DNA from: Smittia aterrima
Taxonomy: Eukaryota > Arthropoda > Insecta > Diptera > Chironomidae
Direction of reading: 5' to 3'
Length of the DNA: 64,000 bases
Assembly (NCBI GenBank): GCA_033063855.1
Contig: CP093831.1
Location: 25,358,001 to 25,422,000, forward strand
Position 1 is the stretch's first letter; the number at the start of each line of letters is the position of its first letter. The notes under the pieces are model-generated. The model was not told the origin of the DNA. It did no database searches and was given only the letters and a program-made list of their open reading frames with translations. Both the position numbers and the translations under genes were made by a program. This document shows, piece by piece, positions 44,896 through 55,380 of this stretch.

Positions 44896-45103
44896 CAAAA
44901 AAAGATTCTTGTCGAGTGTTGGTTTGAGACGTTGACCGAGAACTTGGTTAGGGAGATTTTGCACGTGTTCAAGAATTTAAAGTGCAGAGTTAGGCTGACC
45001 ATCCTTTTAGTTAAAGTCAATTTTATAAAATGAAAACAATAATATAATTTATTTATAGTTTATTTATTGTCTTGTAAAAAATTCGTTAATAGAAAAGTAA
45101 TTT

Positions 45104-46402
45104 TTAAGTTTTGTGCACTCTGCGCTTCAGGTGCTTTTTAATCTTATCAATTTTGTTGGTTCGATAATCGCACTTCGGGCATTTGTAGATTCCGGGTCCG
45201 ATGTGAATTTTCTTGTGCTCATTCAGTTCTTCAATATTTTTGAATTTTTGTTGACACATTGCAATGATACAAGCCAAAAACTTTTCTCCTGATGAGTGAA
45301 AAGACTTCATGTGTATTTTCATTTCGGCTTTTGTCTTTAACTTTTTGCAGATTGGACATGGAATCTTTAAATGATTCTTCATGTGATCCCGAATGAGAAT
45401 TTTATTCATAAATATCCTGCCACACAAATCACACTGGACTTCATCGATCTCATGATTTCTTTTCTTATGTGAGTTGAGAACTTTCAAGGTGGAGTAAACA
45501 TTCTTACAAATGTCACATTTAAACTTTCCAGAAGACGAATGTTGATCAACATGCCTTTTTAAGAAACGTTTAGCGTATATTCGCATACAAATCGGGCAAG
45601 GAAGTCTGATATGACTTTTCATGTGCTGTGCAATAAGAGACTTGGTTTTGAATATTTTGTCACAAAGATCGCAATAAAGTTTTATCTTGCCATGAACGTT
45701 AATTTCGTGTTGTCTTAATCCAGCTTTTGTTGCAAATGACTGAACGCAAGATTTGCATTCAAATCTCGTTTCTGGCTTCGACGCGAAAACTCCGTGGCGA
45801 TGCTGCTGTTGATGAGACTTCAATTGATTGTTGAATGCAAAGTTTTGTTTGCAAGTTTCGCATGAAAACTTCTTCACGTGAGTCTGAAAATGATATCTTA
45901 GATATTCTTTGCTCAAACTTTTGTAATCACATTTAGTACAATGCCAACTTGAGCCCTTTCTATGAACTTGATCAAAATGTTTCGTCTTGCAGTTGCTACA
46001 GTTAAATTTTAAATCACACATTCCACATTCTCTAACAATTTCTGATTTGCTTTCTGAAAAACATTTTTCACACTTTTGATGGATTTTGCAGCATTTTTTA
46101 TGTTTGCTCAAATCGCTCGATCTCTTAGCCGCGAAGTCACACTTGCCACAAACAAAAAACGTTTCAAACATCATTGCAGAATTTGTTTTCCAGTTTCTAT
46201 CAAATTTCCTCAAAACAATTTTTACTTCTTTCACTTCTTCGATCTCAGGATCGTCTGGCATAATAAACACAAAATGTCTTTCTGGTTCATGTTTAATGTC
46301 GCCGACGAAGTCTACAACGGTGAATTGATCGAGAACTTTTTCATCTTCGGTCTCTTCTTCTTGTTTGATGTTGTCAACAATTGCTTTAGAATAACTCGCC
46401 AT
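45104..46402 (-). CDS. C2H2 zinc-finger protein with B-box-like unit (gene B')
   Basis: Single exon, 432 aa, the inverted paralog of gene B (2276-3574) and the same length. The N-terminal 75 residues are nearly identical, including HEPERHFVFIMPDDPE. The B-box-like cluster is kept (CEKC-X11-CGMC-X5-CSNC-X3-H-X4-H). Differences cluster in finger helices: the C2HC finger reads KRSSDLSKH here against KNLGAMRRH in gene B, while linkers and zinc ligands are unchanged. The initiator (46432-46437) and CAGGTAA (46533-46539) sit at the same distances as in gene B. Probably nuclear and DNA-binding by family, with altered specificity relative to gene B as inference. Confidence 0.92.
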   Translation of the reverse strand: MASYSKAIVDNIKQEEETEDEKVLDQFTVVDFVGDIKHEPERHFVFIMPDDPEIEEVKEVKIVLRKFDRNWKTNSAMMFETFFVCGKCDFAAKRSSDLSKHKKCCKIHQKCEKCFSESKSEIVRECGMCDLKFNCSNCKTKHFDQVHRKGSSWHCTKCDYKSLSKEYLRYHFQTHVKKFSCETCKQNFAFNNQLKSHQQQHRHGVFASKPETRFECKSCVQSFATKAGLRQHEINVHGKIKLYCDLCDKIFKTKSLIAQHMKSHIRLPCPICMRIYAKRFLKRHVDQHSSSGKFKCDICKNVYSTLKVLNSHKKRNHEIDEVQCDLCGRIFMNKILIRDHMKNHLKIPCPICKKLKTKAEMKIHMKSFHSSGEKFLACIIAMCQQKFKNIEELNEHKKIHIGPGIYKCPKCDYRTNKIDKIKKHLKRRVHKT

Positions 46403-46597
46403 ATCGAAATTAAAACTTCTCTGCTGATGTTAACTGATCAAAATCTGAACTAGAAATAAAATGTTCTCCTTCAAGTTTTGCCTTTAATACCTTTTCTGGT
46501 TTATTTCTTGACCGGTTCAAAAAAATCCTTTTTTACCTGAAAATTTGTTCTTGAATTGCAAGAAATAAGAAACAACGAAAATTTAAAAACCAGTTGA

Positions 46598-46760
46598 ATA
46601 AGAAATTTCGGCTCTAGGCAGGGACGTGGGTCACATTTTTTTCCCATACAAAAAAACATACGTAACGTACGTAACGTATCGAATTTGTTCGGTAAAGGGA
46701 AAATTTGACAGTTGAATTCAAATGTGACCCACGTCCTTGTCTTTAACCGAAATTTCTTAT
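46598..46760. mobile_element. MITE-like insertion with long terminal inverted repeats
   Basis: The ends ATAAGAAATTTCGG (46598-46611) and CCGAAATTTCTTAT (46747-46760) are perfect inverted repeats, and further inverted matches (GGGACGTGGGTCACATTT against AAATGTGACCCACGTCC) extend the TIRs to about 40 bp with a few mismatches. The outermost TA on each side fits a TA target duplication of the Tc1/mariner type. The interior holds a short tandem ACGTAACGT. The left arm of the inverted duplication lacks it at the matching place (about 2060-2090), so it inserted after the duplication or was lost there. No coding capacity. Confidence 0.8.
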
Positions 46761-46804
46761 AATATTTGTTCAAAGTTCATCCATAATTTATTCCAAAAAT
46801 ATCT

Positions 46805-46971
46805 TTTACGTTTTGTGCACTTTCATGTGTTCACACATATTCCACAAATTTTTTGTTTGATGATTACACTTTGGTCATTTAAATATCCCAGGTACAATGT
46901 GAATTTTCTTTGATATTTGTGAACTCTTGATTGCACCACAAAATGCATCACAAAATATAACGCTGAGAATT
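46805..46971 (-). pseudogene. Eroded C-terminal finger region of gene A'
   Basis: Downstream of the A' stop the sequence still aligns to the last about 60 codons of gene A (1815-1989). It carries a 17-bp deletion where gene A has GAACTGAAGAAACACGA and an in-frame-destroying TGA where gene A has TGC, so the last two fingers cannot be made. The end (GAAAGTGCACAAAACG) is still recognisable. Confidence 0.8.
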
Positions 46972-49155
46972 CTACCTTGTTGAGTGAACCGCTTTCATGT
47001 GTGATTTTAAATTTTGTTTCTGCATCAATTTTCCGCAGATTGAACATGAAACCTTCAAATATTTCCTCATGTGGCTTCTCAGTATAACTTTATTCTTAAA
47101 TATTTTAGAACACAAATCGCATTGAACTTGATTAACTTCATGATTTATTTTTCTATGTCGTGTAAGATTGCTTTGGCTGAAGAAAACTTTCTCACAATCT
47201 TTACACTTGAATTTTGCTGAGGTAGAATGCTGCTCCATGTGTTCCTTAAGACGATAACTCGTCACCATATGCTGACAAATCGGACATGGAACTTTGAGAT
47301 GAATTTGCATGTGACTATATAGAAAAGCCTTATTTTTCCTTGTTTGGCCACAAATATCGCAAAAGAATTTCATTTCGCTATGAAACAATTTTCCATGTTG
47401 TCGAAGTCCATGTTCAGTTGCAAATGATCTTCCGCACAACTTGCATTCAAATTTTACTTGTAATTCGGTGGCAAAGACTCCGTGGCGATGCTGCTGTTGA
47501 TGATTTTTCAATAGATATGGAACTGGAAAGTTATGTTTGCAAGTTTCGCATGAATATTTCTTAACGTGAGACTGATAATGATTTCTAAGAAATGCTCTGT
47601 CGGAAGTTCTGTGATCGCATTTGGTGCAATACCAAAGTGATCCTTTTCTATGATCTTGATTCTGATGATTTCTTTTACAGTTGAAGCAGTCAAATTTGAG
47701 ATCACACAAGCCACAATCTTTGATATTTTCCGATTTACTTTTTGAAAAACATTTTTCACATTTCTGAAGAATTGCACAAAGTTTTAAGTGTTTTTTTAAG
47801 TCACTTCGTCTTTTAGTGACGTAGTCACATTTCACACAAACCAAATAGGGCTCGAACAACTCTGCTGCTTGTGTCCTCCATTTTCTATCAAACTTTCTCA
47901 AAATAATCTTCACTTCCTTCATTTCTTCAACTTCTGGCTCTGGATCGTCTGGCATGATAAAATCGAAATGTCTTTCTGGTTCATGTTTGATTTTGGCAAT
48001 AATTTGTTTACGCCTCGAATTGTTATAAACCAAAAACTCTGATGAGTGGAAAGACTTCATATGCTGATTCAATTTTATTTTAAAAATTGGCTTTCTGCAG
48101 ATATTACATGGAACCTTTAAATGATATTTCATGTGATGTCTCAGTGTACTTTTGTTATTAAACGTTTTAGAGCACAAATCGCACTGAACTTGATCAATTT
48201 CATGAATTATTTTCTTATGATAGCTTAGTTGCTTCTTGTTGAAGAAAACTTTGTTACAACCATCACATTTGAATTTTGTGCTAGACGAATGCTGCTCGAT
48301 ATGTTCCTCAATACGATACTCAGCAACCATGTGCTGACAAATCGGACAAGGAACTTTGACATGAATTAACATGTGTGAATAAAGATAGCACTTATTTTTA
48401 AATATTTTTCCACAAATATCGCAATGGAAATTCATTTTGCTATGAAAGTTCCTTACATGAACGTTTAATCTTTGTTTAGTTGCGAACGAACGAACGCAAG
48501 ATTGACATTCAAATTTTATTTCTGGTTCTGATGCGAAGACTCCATGCCGATGCTGCTGTTGATGATTCTTCAATTGTTGCTGACGTGAAAATTGTTTTTT
48601 GCAAGTTTCGCATGAAAACTTATTCACGTGATCCCGATAATGTCCTTTTAAACTTAATTTCTTCAATGTTTTGAAATCGCATTTATTACAATGCCAGATG
48701 GAACCGTTTCGGTGATCTCGATTGATGTGGTTCAAATAACAATTGCTGCAATCGAATTTAAGATCACAGTAGACACATTTTTTAATTTTTTCTGATTTGC
48801 TCATCAAGAAACAGTTTTCGCATTTTTGAATTTTGCAAGTTTTTAAATGTTTTTTTAAATCGCTAGCATTTTTAATAGCATAGTCACACTTGTCACAAAC
48901 GAAATAAGTCTCGAACATCTCGGGTTTATTGGATATCCATTTTCTATCAAACTTTCTCAAAGTAATTTTCACTTCTCTCACTTCATTGATCTCTGGCTCT
49001 GGATCTTCTGGCATGATAAACACGAAATGTCTTTCTGGTTCATGTTTGATGTTGTCGACAATTTTTGGTGGTGTGAGCTGATCTAGAACTTCCAAGTCTT
49101 CGATCTCTTCCTCTTGCTTGATATTGTCAATAATTTTCTTTGAATATCCTTCCAT
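46972..49155 (-). CDS. Bimodular C2H2 zinc-finger protein (gene A'), C-terminally truncated
   Basis: Single exon, 727 aa. Module 1 (residues 1 to about 385): MEGYSKKIIDNIKQEEE, HEPERHFVFIMPEDPE, C2HC finger, B-box-like cluster (CENC-X11-CVYC-X5-CSNC-X3-H-X4-H) and C2H2 fingers. Module 2 restarts near residue 390 (IKHEPERHFDFIMPDDPE) with the whole set again. Module 1 lacks the last two fingers at the junction, consistent with unequal crossing-over or deletion that fused two tandem genes. A premature TAG (46972-46974) after VHSTR removes the final two fingers of module 2, which gene A retains. A module-2 finger has Tyr for the last His (HMRKYLKVSC). The initiator is at 49178-49183, with CAGGTAG at 49243-49249 and CAGGTAA at 49273-49279. 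Confidence 0.9.
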   Translation of the reverse strand: MEGYSKKIIDNIKQEEEIEDLEVLDQLTPPKIVDNIKHEPERHFVFIMPEDPEPEINEVREVKITLRKFDRKWISNKPEMFETYFVCDKCDYAIKNASDLKKHLKTCKIQKCENCFLMSKSEKIKKCVYCDLKFDCSNCYLNHINRDHRNGSIWHCNKCDFKTLKKLSLKGHYRDHVNKFSCETCKKQFSRQQQLKNHQQQHRHGVFASEPEIKFECQSCVRSFATKQRLNVHVRNFHSKMNFHCDICGKIFKNKCYLYSHMLIHVKVPCPICQHMVAEYRIEEHIEQHSSSTKFKCDGCNKVFFNKKQLSYHKKIIHEIDQVQCDLCSKTFNNKSTLRHHMKYHLKVPCNICRKPIFKIKLNQHMKSFHSSEFLVYNNSRRKQIIAKIKHEPERHFDFIMPDDPEPEVEEMKEVKIILRKFDRKWRTQAAELFEPYLVCVKCDYVTKRRSDLKKHLKLCAILQKCEKCFSKSKSENIKDCGLCDLKFDCFNCKRNHQNQDHRKGSLWYCTKCDHRTSDRAFLRNHYQSHVKKYSCETCKHNFPVPYLLKNHQQQHRHGVFATELQVKFECKLCGRSFATEHGLRQHGKLFHSEMKFFCDICGQTRKNKAFLYSHMQIHLKVPCPICQHMVTSYRLKEHMEQHSTSAKFKCKDCEKVFFSQSNLTRHRKINHEVNQVQCDLCSKIFKNKVILRSHMRKYLKVSCSICGKLMQKQNLKSHMKAVHSTR

Positions 49156-49183
49156 GATGAATTTCTTTTCCGATGTTAACTGA

Positions 49184-52100
49184 TTGAATGCTAGACTTGA
49201 AATGAATGTTCAATCTCTCGTTTCATCTTTTTAAATACATTTCTACCTGATAACAAAAATATTTAAATACTTTTACCTGAATCTTATTTTTCCTTCGACA
49301 ACATAATAATTTCCTAAGAAATATTTGAAGAAACTCCTTCTTTTAATAACTAAATCCGATGGTCACCCTTCGCATAAAACCATTCCAAAGAATGCAGTTT
49401 AACTAGCTCCTTATGAATATTCCTTCACTTTAAAAGCATAACAAACAAGGCAGATGGTCGGTCAGACGACGAGCGAGAAAGAAGAGACGAAGGGAATAAC
49501 AAGGGAGAGCTGTTCCCCATTCTCGTTGACCTGTCAACCTTTTCCGATGACTTTTAAAAACCTTAGATTGTAGTTTATGCTTTTGTTTGAAACTGATACA
49601 GTCATCGCAGTCCCTTCTGTAAGTGAGAGAGGCTAACAAGCCAAAACACCGGAGAGAGAGCTCAGCAGATAAAGGAGAAGGTCAACAAATTCTTCATGGA
49701 CACGAGAATAGAAATCTAAGTCAACTACTCACTCGAATCGAAATGAAATTTGCATCGGTCAAACATTTTGCAGTTGATTTAAATCAGTTTCGGATCATTT
49801 TGTTCAGTAAATTAATTATTTTGTTATTTTTGAATTATGACAGAGCGAGCGAGAGAGACCGAATGGTTTTGTTCCACCACAAAATCTAATTCTACAATTA
49901 CGTTTAATACAAACGTCGATTGAGCGTAGGAAGACGATGAGAAATCCATTCATGATTGACTACAATCGACATGATTGATTGTCCAGAAGATTCATTTGGA
50001 ACGAGAGCCCGTGAAAGTTAATAACGAAACTAGTTTCGATGAATGGAAATGTTGTTCACTTGAAACATAAATAGAAACATCATCTCGCCAATTTGATTAA
50101 TGATTTCTGTTTGTTCTGCCAAATAATTAATTTATTTCGGGCAATCGAATGTTATAAATATAGAAAAGACTTTCTCGAGTGTTTCAAATTTACTTTTGCA
50201 ACCCTCGAACTTTTGTTCCCACTGAGCGTCGGGGGAAAAATAGTCAGAGTGATCAAGTCATTACCGTTCTATGCGCTTCCTGTGTCCATTTATGTGAAAC
50301 TAATAATTTCGCAACGTTTAAATTGAAAAATCAGAGCGTAGCGAAAGGCTGCGTAGCGCACTCAATTTTTCACATGCGATACCACTCGAAAAGCGCTCTA
50401 ACTGATGTTTAACTCTTGAACCGAGCAAAATATTTGCTTGGCTTCGGAGGTAAAACATAAAATTAGCGGTTTACAGTTTGAAGGATTTTTTCGTGATTGG
50501 AAAAGTGATTTTGTGTTTCATTTGATTAGAAAGGAGTTGGACAAAGTCTTCTCTTCTTTTGAAGTAAAAAAAATAAAGTTTAGAAAGCGATTACCGAAAA
50601 ATTCCTTCGCCAATCTCAAACTTCAAACTCCACTCCCAACATAAAAATATTTTTATATTCGCATATCGTCGTCCTAGGTTCATTGATTTATTTTCCGTTC
50701 GCACGTTGTTGAATTTCAATTGAGTTCTCAAGATAGTCATGCACTTTCCGTTTTGGAAAAAACGTCAGGTGCACAGTTTGAATTATTGATCAGAAGTTAA
50801 TTTGTCGCATGACAATTGAATTAAAGCTTTACGAGTGGATAAGAACTTTAATCAGAATGTTTACGATGAAATTATTAATAATTGAGGATTATTACGAGTC
50901 GTCATTTAATGAAATGACTCGTTCACATCTGACCGCAAGTCGCGTGATACATTTCATGTCAAGCGACTAAAAATAATGTTGAACATGTTGAAAACATTAC
51001 CGAGAAGAAAAATTCTTAGCGAGTAATTAAAAGAAATCTCAATGAAAGCGACTCGCGGCAATTTTTCAATTTCATTTTCCTCTCCTGCAGTGAAAACGTA
51101 AACAACTTCAGTGGTTCTCGCTTATAATTAGCAGAAAACTTCGTCGAGAAAATTGAAAAGTTCTAAAATTAAATTTTCGTTTCGTTTAAACAAAACAAAA
51201 AAAAACAATTTTTCCACCTTGTGTTTTGATTTCTCTTTTGTTGTTTTCAATTTTCAAACACGAACCCAAACAAAAGTCTCTACGAAGATAAAGAAACATC
51301 AGAATTCCATTAAAGAGCGCATACAGCTCACAAAGGATTGTTGTTCCTCCTAGCCCATGACAAAAGCCCTTTCTCAACGCTTATCACTCTTTAGTTCTTT
51401 TTAATGCTTGTCGGCTATTGAATCATCGTCGTCGCGGCTGTTGTCGCAATTTAAAGTGATCAATCAAAAGATTTTTTGAGAGTTACACGTTTTTGTGTTT
51501 GGTGGAACCAACACGCTCGTGTATTTGTCAAGCATAAAAGGACAACGTCAGTTACATTAAAATTGATTTGAAAGGAACAACAAAAAAAAACTTTATTTTC
51601 GATGAGAAAAATAAAATATTTAAAATTCCATTAAACATTCCGGAAAAAGTTGCAAAATTAATTTGCTTCATTTCCGCTCGCCACGAAATTTGAATTAAAT
51701 AGAGTTCAAATGTGGTTTCGACTCGAGCGCTTCCCCAATTCCGAGAGAAATGGAAAATTAATTAAAATGCCATAACAGAAATTATTTCACCGGAAAGTTC
51801 TCTGATCAAAAGATTCTTTGTATTGCACAATCAAACAAAATGAATTGAGCATGTTGACTGAGAATAAATCACAAAACTGCTGGTTCGTAAGGAGGTTTAA
51901 GGTTATCGGGTTGGCGAACCACAAAGCGACCACTTGATAAACTGCTCACAAATGTCTCGCTCCTACCTGGCAAAGCCATTAATCTGTCTCATGATTTATC
52001 ATGCTCTGTGCTCGGCCGATGATGTTTATATTTTGTATTTATTATAATCAGTTTGTGAGTTATGGGCTTTTTATTTGAGGTTGATAATCCGCCCGACATG

Positions 52101-55100
52101 AACATTAATGTCAACAACGTTCTATCTCCGACAGAACGATCTTGATGTCGAGAAAGAGACTTTTGGTGAGTTGTCAGGACAATTATTGCGTGTTCACCTT
52201 AAAATCTGTCACAACAAATGTAGAAATCTCTTGTTGCGTAAGTGATAGCTCTAAGCGAATTATGTAATTAAGTTATAAACTGAATCAACGTCAAAAGTGA
52301 TGACGGGTTGAACTTTATTTTGATAACTAACTTGACAGAGAAGCCTTTGGACAGTTCGAGCGTAATGACACGAAACAGAGAAGTCAAGAAGATCCAGTTT
52401 CTAAAGTTCTGCAAAGTCATTTGAATTAAGTTCTTTTGCGCAGTGGAAAGTGTTCTAAGTCATTAATCAATTTATTATCCTTTCGAAACACTAAATCTTA
52501 TGCTTTGGCTTTTCTCTCTCTCGTGTTTGTTGTTCTTTCTTCTTCAAACTTCTTTTCGGGGCGATGATTAAATAGAATTTCATTTGAGAGACATGTGGAC
52601 GAGAAAAAGAAACTTGACCGTCCCTCGTTCGAGGGATTTTTTGAAAGCGATAATTCAAGCGAAAGGCATAAATCATTTTCCTCTTGTTTTCGGGTTTGTT
52701 GAGGCCAATATTTGTTATTCTATTTCATTTATCGTGGTCTAATGCGTCCTTTTAAATGCAAATTCAATTCAAGAACATAACAAAGTTTATTTTCACATCT
52801 CGTTGATTTAAAAAAGATTGTCCAAGCAAATTGAATTTTGCGAAAGGATTGAACGTGAAGTGAGTCATCGAGAAGTGTTCGCAGAAATTCTCCCCTGAAG
52901 TTGAAAAACGAAATCTGCGGTTGATCTCCGCGTGAGACTCGTCTGAGAGTTGCACAATTAAATTTTATGCGTTGACTTCCGGAACAGTTAAAATTGTTTT
53001 CAAAACATTTTGGGTTGATTTGAATAAATGGGAAGAAATATAAATAATCATAATTGCACTCGACACACATCGCAGGCCATAAAAGGATGAAAAGTTTGCA
53101 TTTCTAAAATGCGGAATGGAAGCATCATAAAAATTTATAGAGTGTAACTGCAACTTCCATTCCTCTCGATTCGTGTGTGAAAACGACGACAATTTCCAGC
53201 TCTTTTTGAATGATGTTTGATGAGTTCGACACACGCTTCGATTTGATTACATCATAAATTTGAAATCTGCTTGACGCGGGGAATCAATTCAAACATTTAC
53301 CCAATTTTTATTCAATTGTCTCTTTCCTGGACAACGAGAAATGACGAGAGAAGAAAATTTTCCACACTCTCACGTTAAGTTTGTCCCCTTCCGTCGATGC
53401 CTAAAAGCGAGCAACATGAATCGGTGATTATCGTAAAAATCACTCAGTCGAGTCAGACAAACTATATTTTGATTTTTGATGGTCAAAATATGATGCGCAA
53501 GCTGGGAAGAGGGAGCTCAGCCTCGGATGCATAATTTTAACCCAAATTCATAAAAAATATTCGCAAATTGATTGTTATAGTTTGTTTCGATGACTCTTAA
53601 CAAAGCGAGGAACAACAGAACTTTTACAGTTAAGTAATTTGTTTATTCGTTTTTTTTTTCGGATGTTTATGCGAAGTGCGTTAAATCTGATTAGGAATTG
53701 ATGAACTGGAGAATGCTTCGATTTTATGCTTTTGACATAAATTCTGATGTTGGCTTATGTTCATGTTGCATCAATGAATTGATTTTAATGACGCAAGCTG
53801 CACTTCGGAGGTTCGACTGACCGTTTGTCTTTTTTTATTGATTTTACTTCTTTTTTTTTGTTTCGCAAAAGAATTTTCAAAACAATAAATTTCAGAGAAA
53901 ATTCACTGACATACATTTCTGAGCCGTTCTCTTCTCGTAAGCAGAGAAAAGGAAATTTATGAGCAGAAGTGTTTACTCAAGTCTTTTGTTTCATTCGAAA
54001 GGGTTGAATGAACTTCATGAATGAACACGACGGAGCTTTAGTTTCTGTTTTGCATATTCGACTTTATTTTGACACTTCAGTGAAATGAAAATCTCAATGG
54101 ATCCAAACTCTTGAAATAAATGAAGCTGCATTCATTGCAAACGGAAAAAAGAAAATAAAAGTTTTGAGTTGCGGTAGGTTTCAAAATTGTCAAATGCACA
54201 TTCGAGTTTAAAACTTTTTTTTATTAAACTCGAGAGGGCGAAAAGTTACAACTCGAAACCTTCGAGCAACTATTTTCATTCAACTACAACATTGTAAAAT
54301 AATTGAGCTCAAGTTTCATGATCAGACACCTCGTTCGTATCGTGTGACATCATCTCCTCAAGTCAACGTTGGTCAACTCAATTAACAAAGCGAATGTGAG
54401 GCATCCGTAAACATAATTGACAGTCAATCAATCTTCTGATTAACACAATTGATATTAAATTTCTAAAAAATACTTGAAAACACGATAAAAAAAAACGTGC
54501 TGATGGCTATTAACAAAACTGAAAGTGATTGTCCCATATCACCCTAAACTGAAGGGAGAGTGAGAGTTAGTCTTGTCCCTTGATTTAGTTTACGAGTTTT
54601 TTTTATTTTTGACTGATGAATGGTGGGAAATGACAAAGGAACGATTTTTTAGAGATGATCTGTGTGAAAGTCGTTTTGTTGAAGAACCGGAAAAAAACAT
54701 TATTTAACTTCAATCAGGGACGTCGCTTGTTAGGATCTCTTGGAGTCCAGTGACGTCTCAGAGTGGGGGCTAACATCTTAGAATCCAGTGGCGTTCGAGG
54801 TTAAGAGCTCGAGTAGTCAACTTCTCCTTTAAACTCTTCCTTCATCACGAAAAGCAGTCCAACATGTGTTTAAGATTAATCTGAAACGTGACGACATCAA
54901 AGAAAACTCTTCTCCCTCAAACCTTTGAATTTGCCTCGTAATTTATTCATAAATCGAAGTTTGAACATGTCCGACAAAACATTTTGCAAAATCTGCTTTT
55001 AATGAACATCCTGTTTTCGACTTTTTTCGTTTTTCCCTTTTATGCAAAGCATTTTTAAACAATACATCGATTGTAAAATAAATATTATGGTTATTGATCA

Positions 55101-55380
55101 CCAATTTGGCGATATTTAAATATTACATGTCGGGGCGAGAGAGAGTGAGAGAGAGAGCGAGATTGAAAATGTGTCTGAAAGCAGTTTCCATAAATAATTT
55201 AAATATTCCATGTGCTTTATAAAAATAAATATTGAATGTGCCGTTAATGTGAAATAACATTGTAATCCATTCATCGTGAGCTGTTGCAATCCATTTTCTC
55301 GTGAGGTGCAACTGCGGCGCAGCAAACAAAAAAAATATTCACAAATATTGTGATTGTCAATCGTCCGAGCTGAGCTTTAA
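49184..55380. other. 6.2-kb gene-poor interval
   Basis: The first about 100 bp hold the upstream elements of gene A'. After that I see no supported gene. The frames at 50093-50644 and 52729-53234 are short and unsupported. There is a GA-rich tract at 55136-55162 and a short imperfect repeat near 54738-54800. Confidence 0.45.
55136..55162 (+). repeat. (GA)n-rich microsatellite
   Basis: Imperfect GAGAGAGAGTGAGAGAGAGAG-type tract about 220 bp downstream of the lipase stop codon. Confidence 0.8.

Larger units (their letters stand above)
44896..49183 (-). repeat. Right arm of the large inverted duplication
   Basis: Reverse-complement copy of the left arm (1-3787), with the same gene order read outward: B' then A'. 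Homology starts abruptly at 44896, inside a run of A next to GATTCTTGTCGAGTGTTGG. This arm has an added transposon-like insert at 46598-46760 that the left arm lacks. Confidence 0.88.

Noticed and set aside
46501..46773. 90-codon frame across the MITE
   Set aside because: It is made of the two inverted ends of the element and flank, so it is not a gene.
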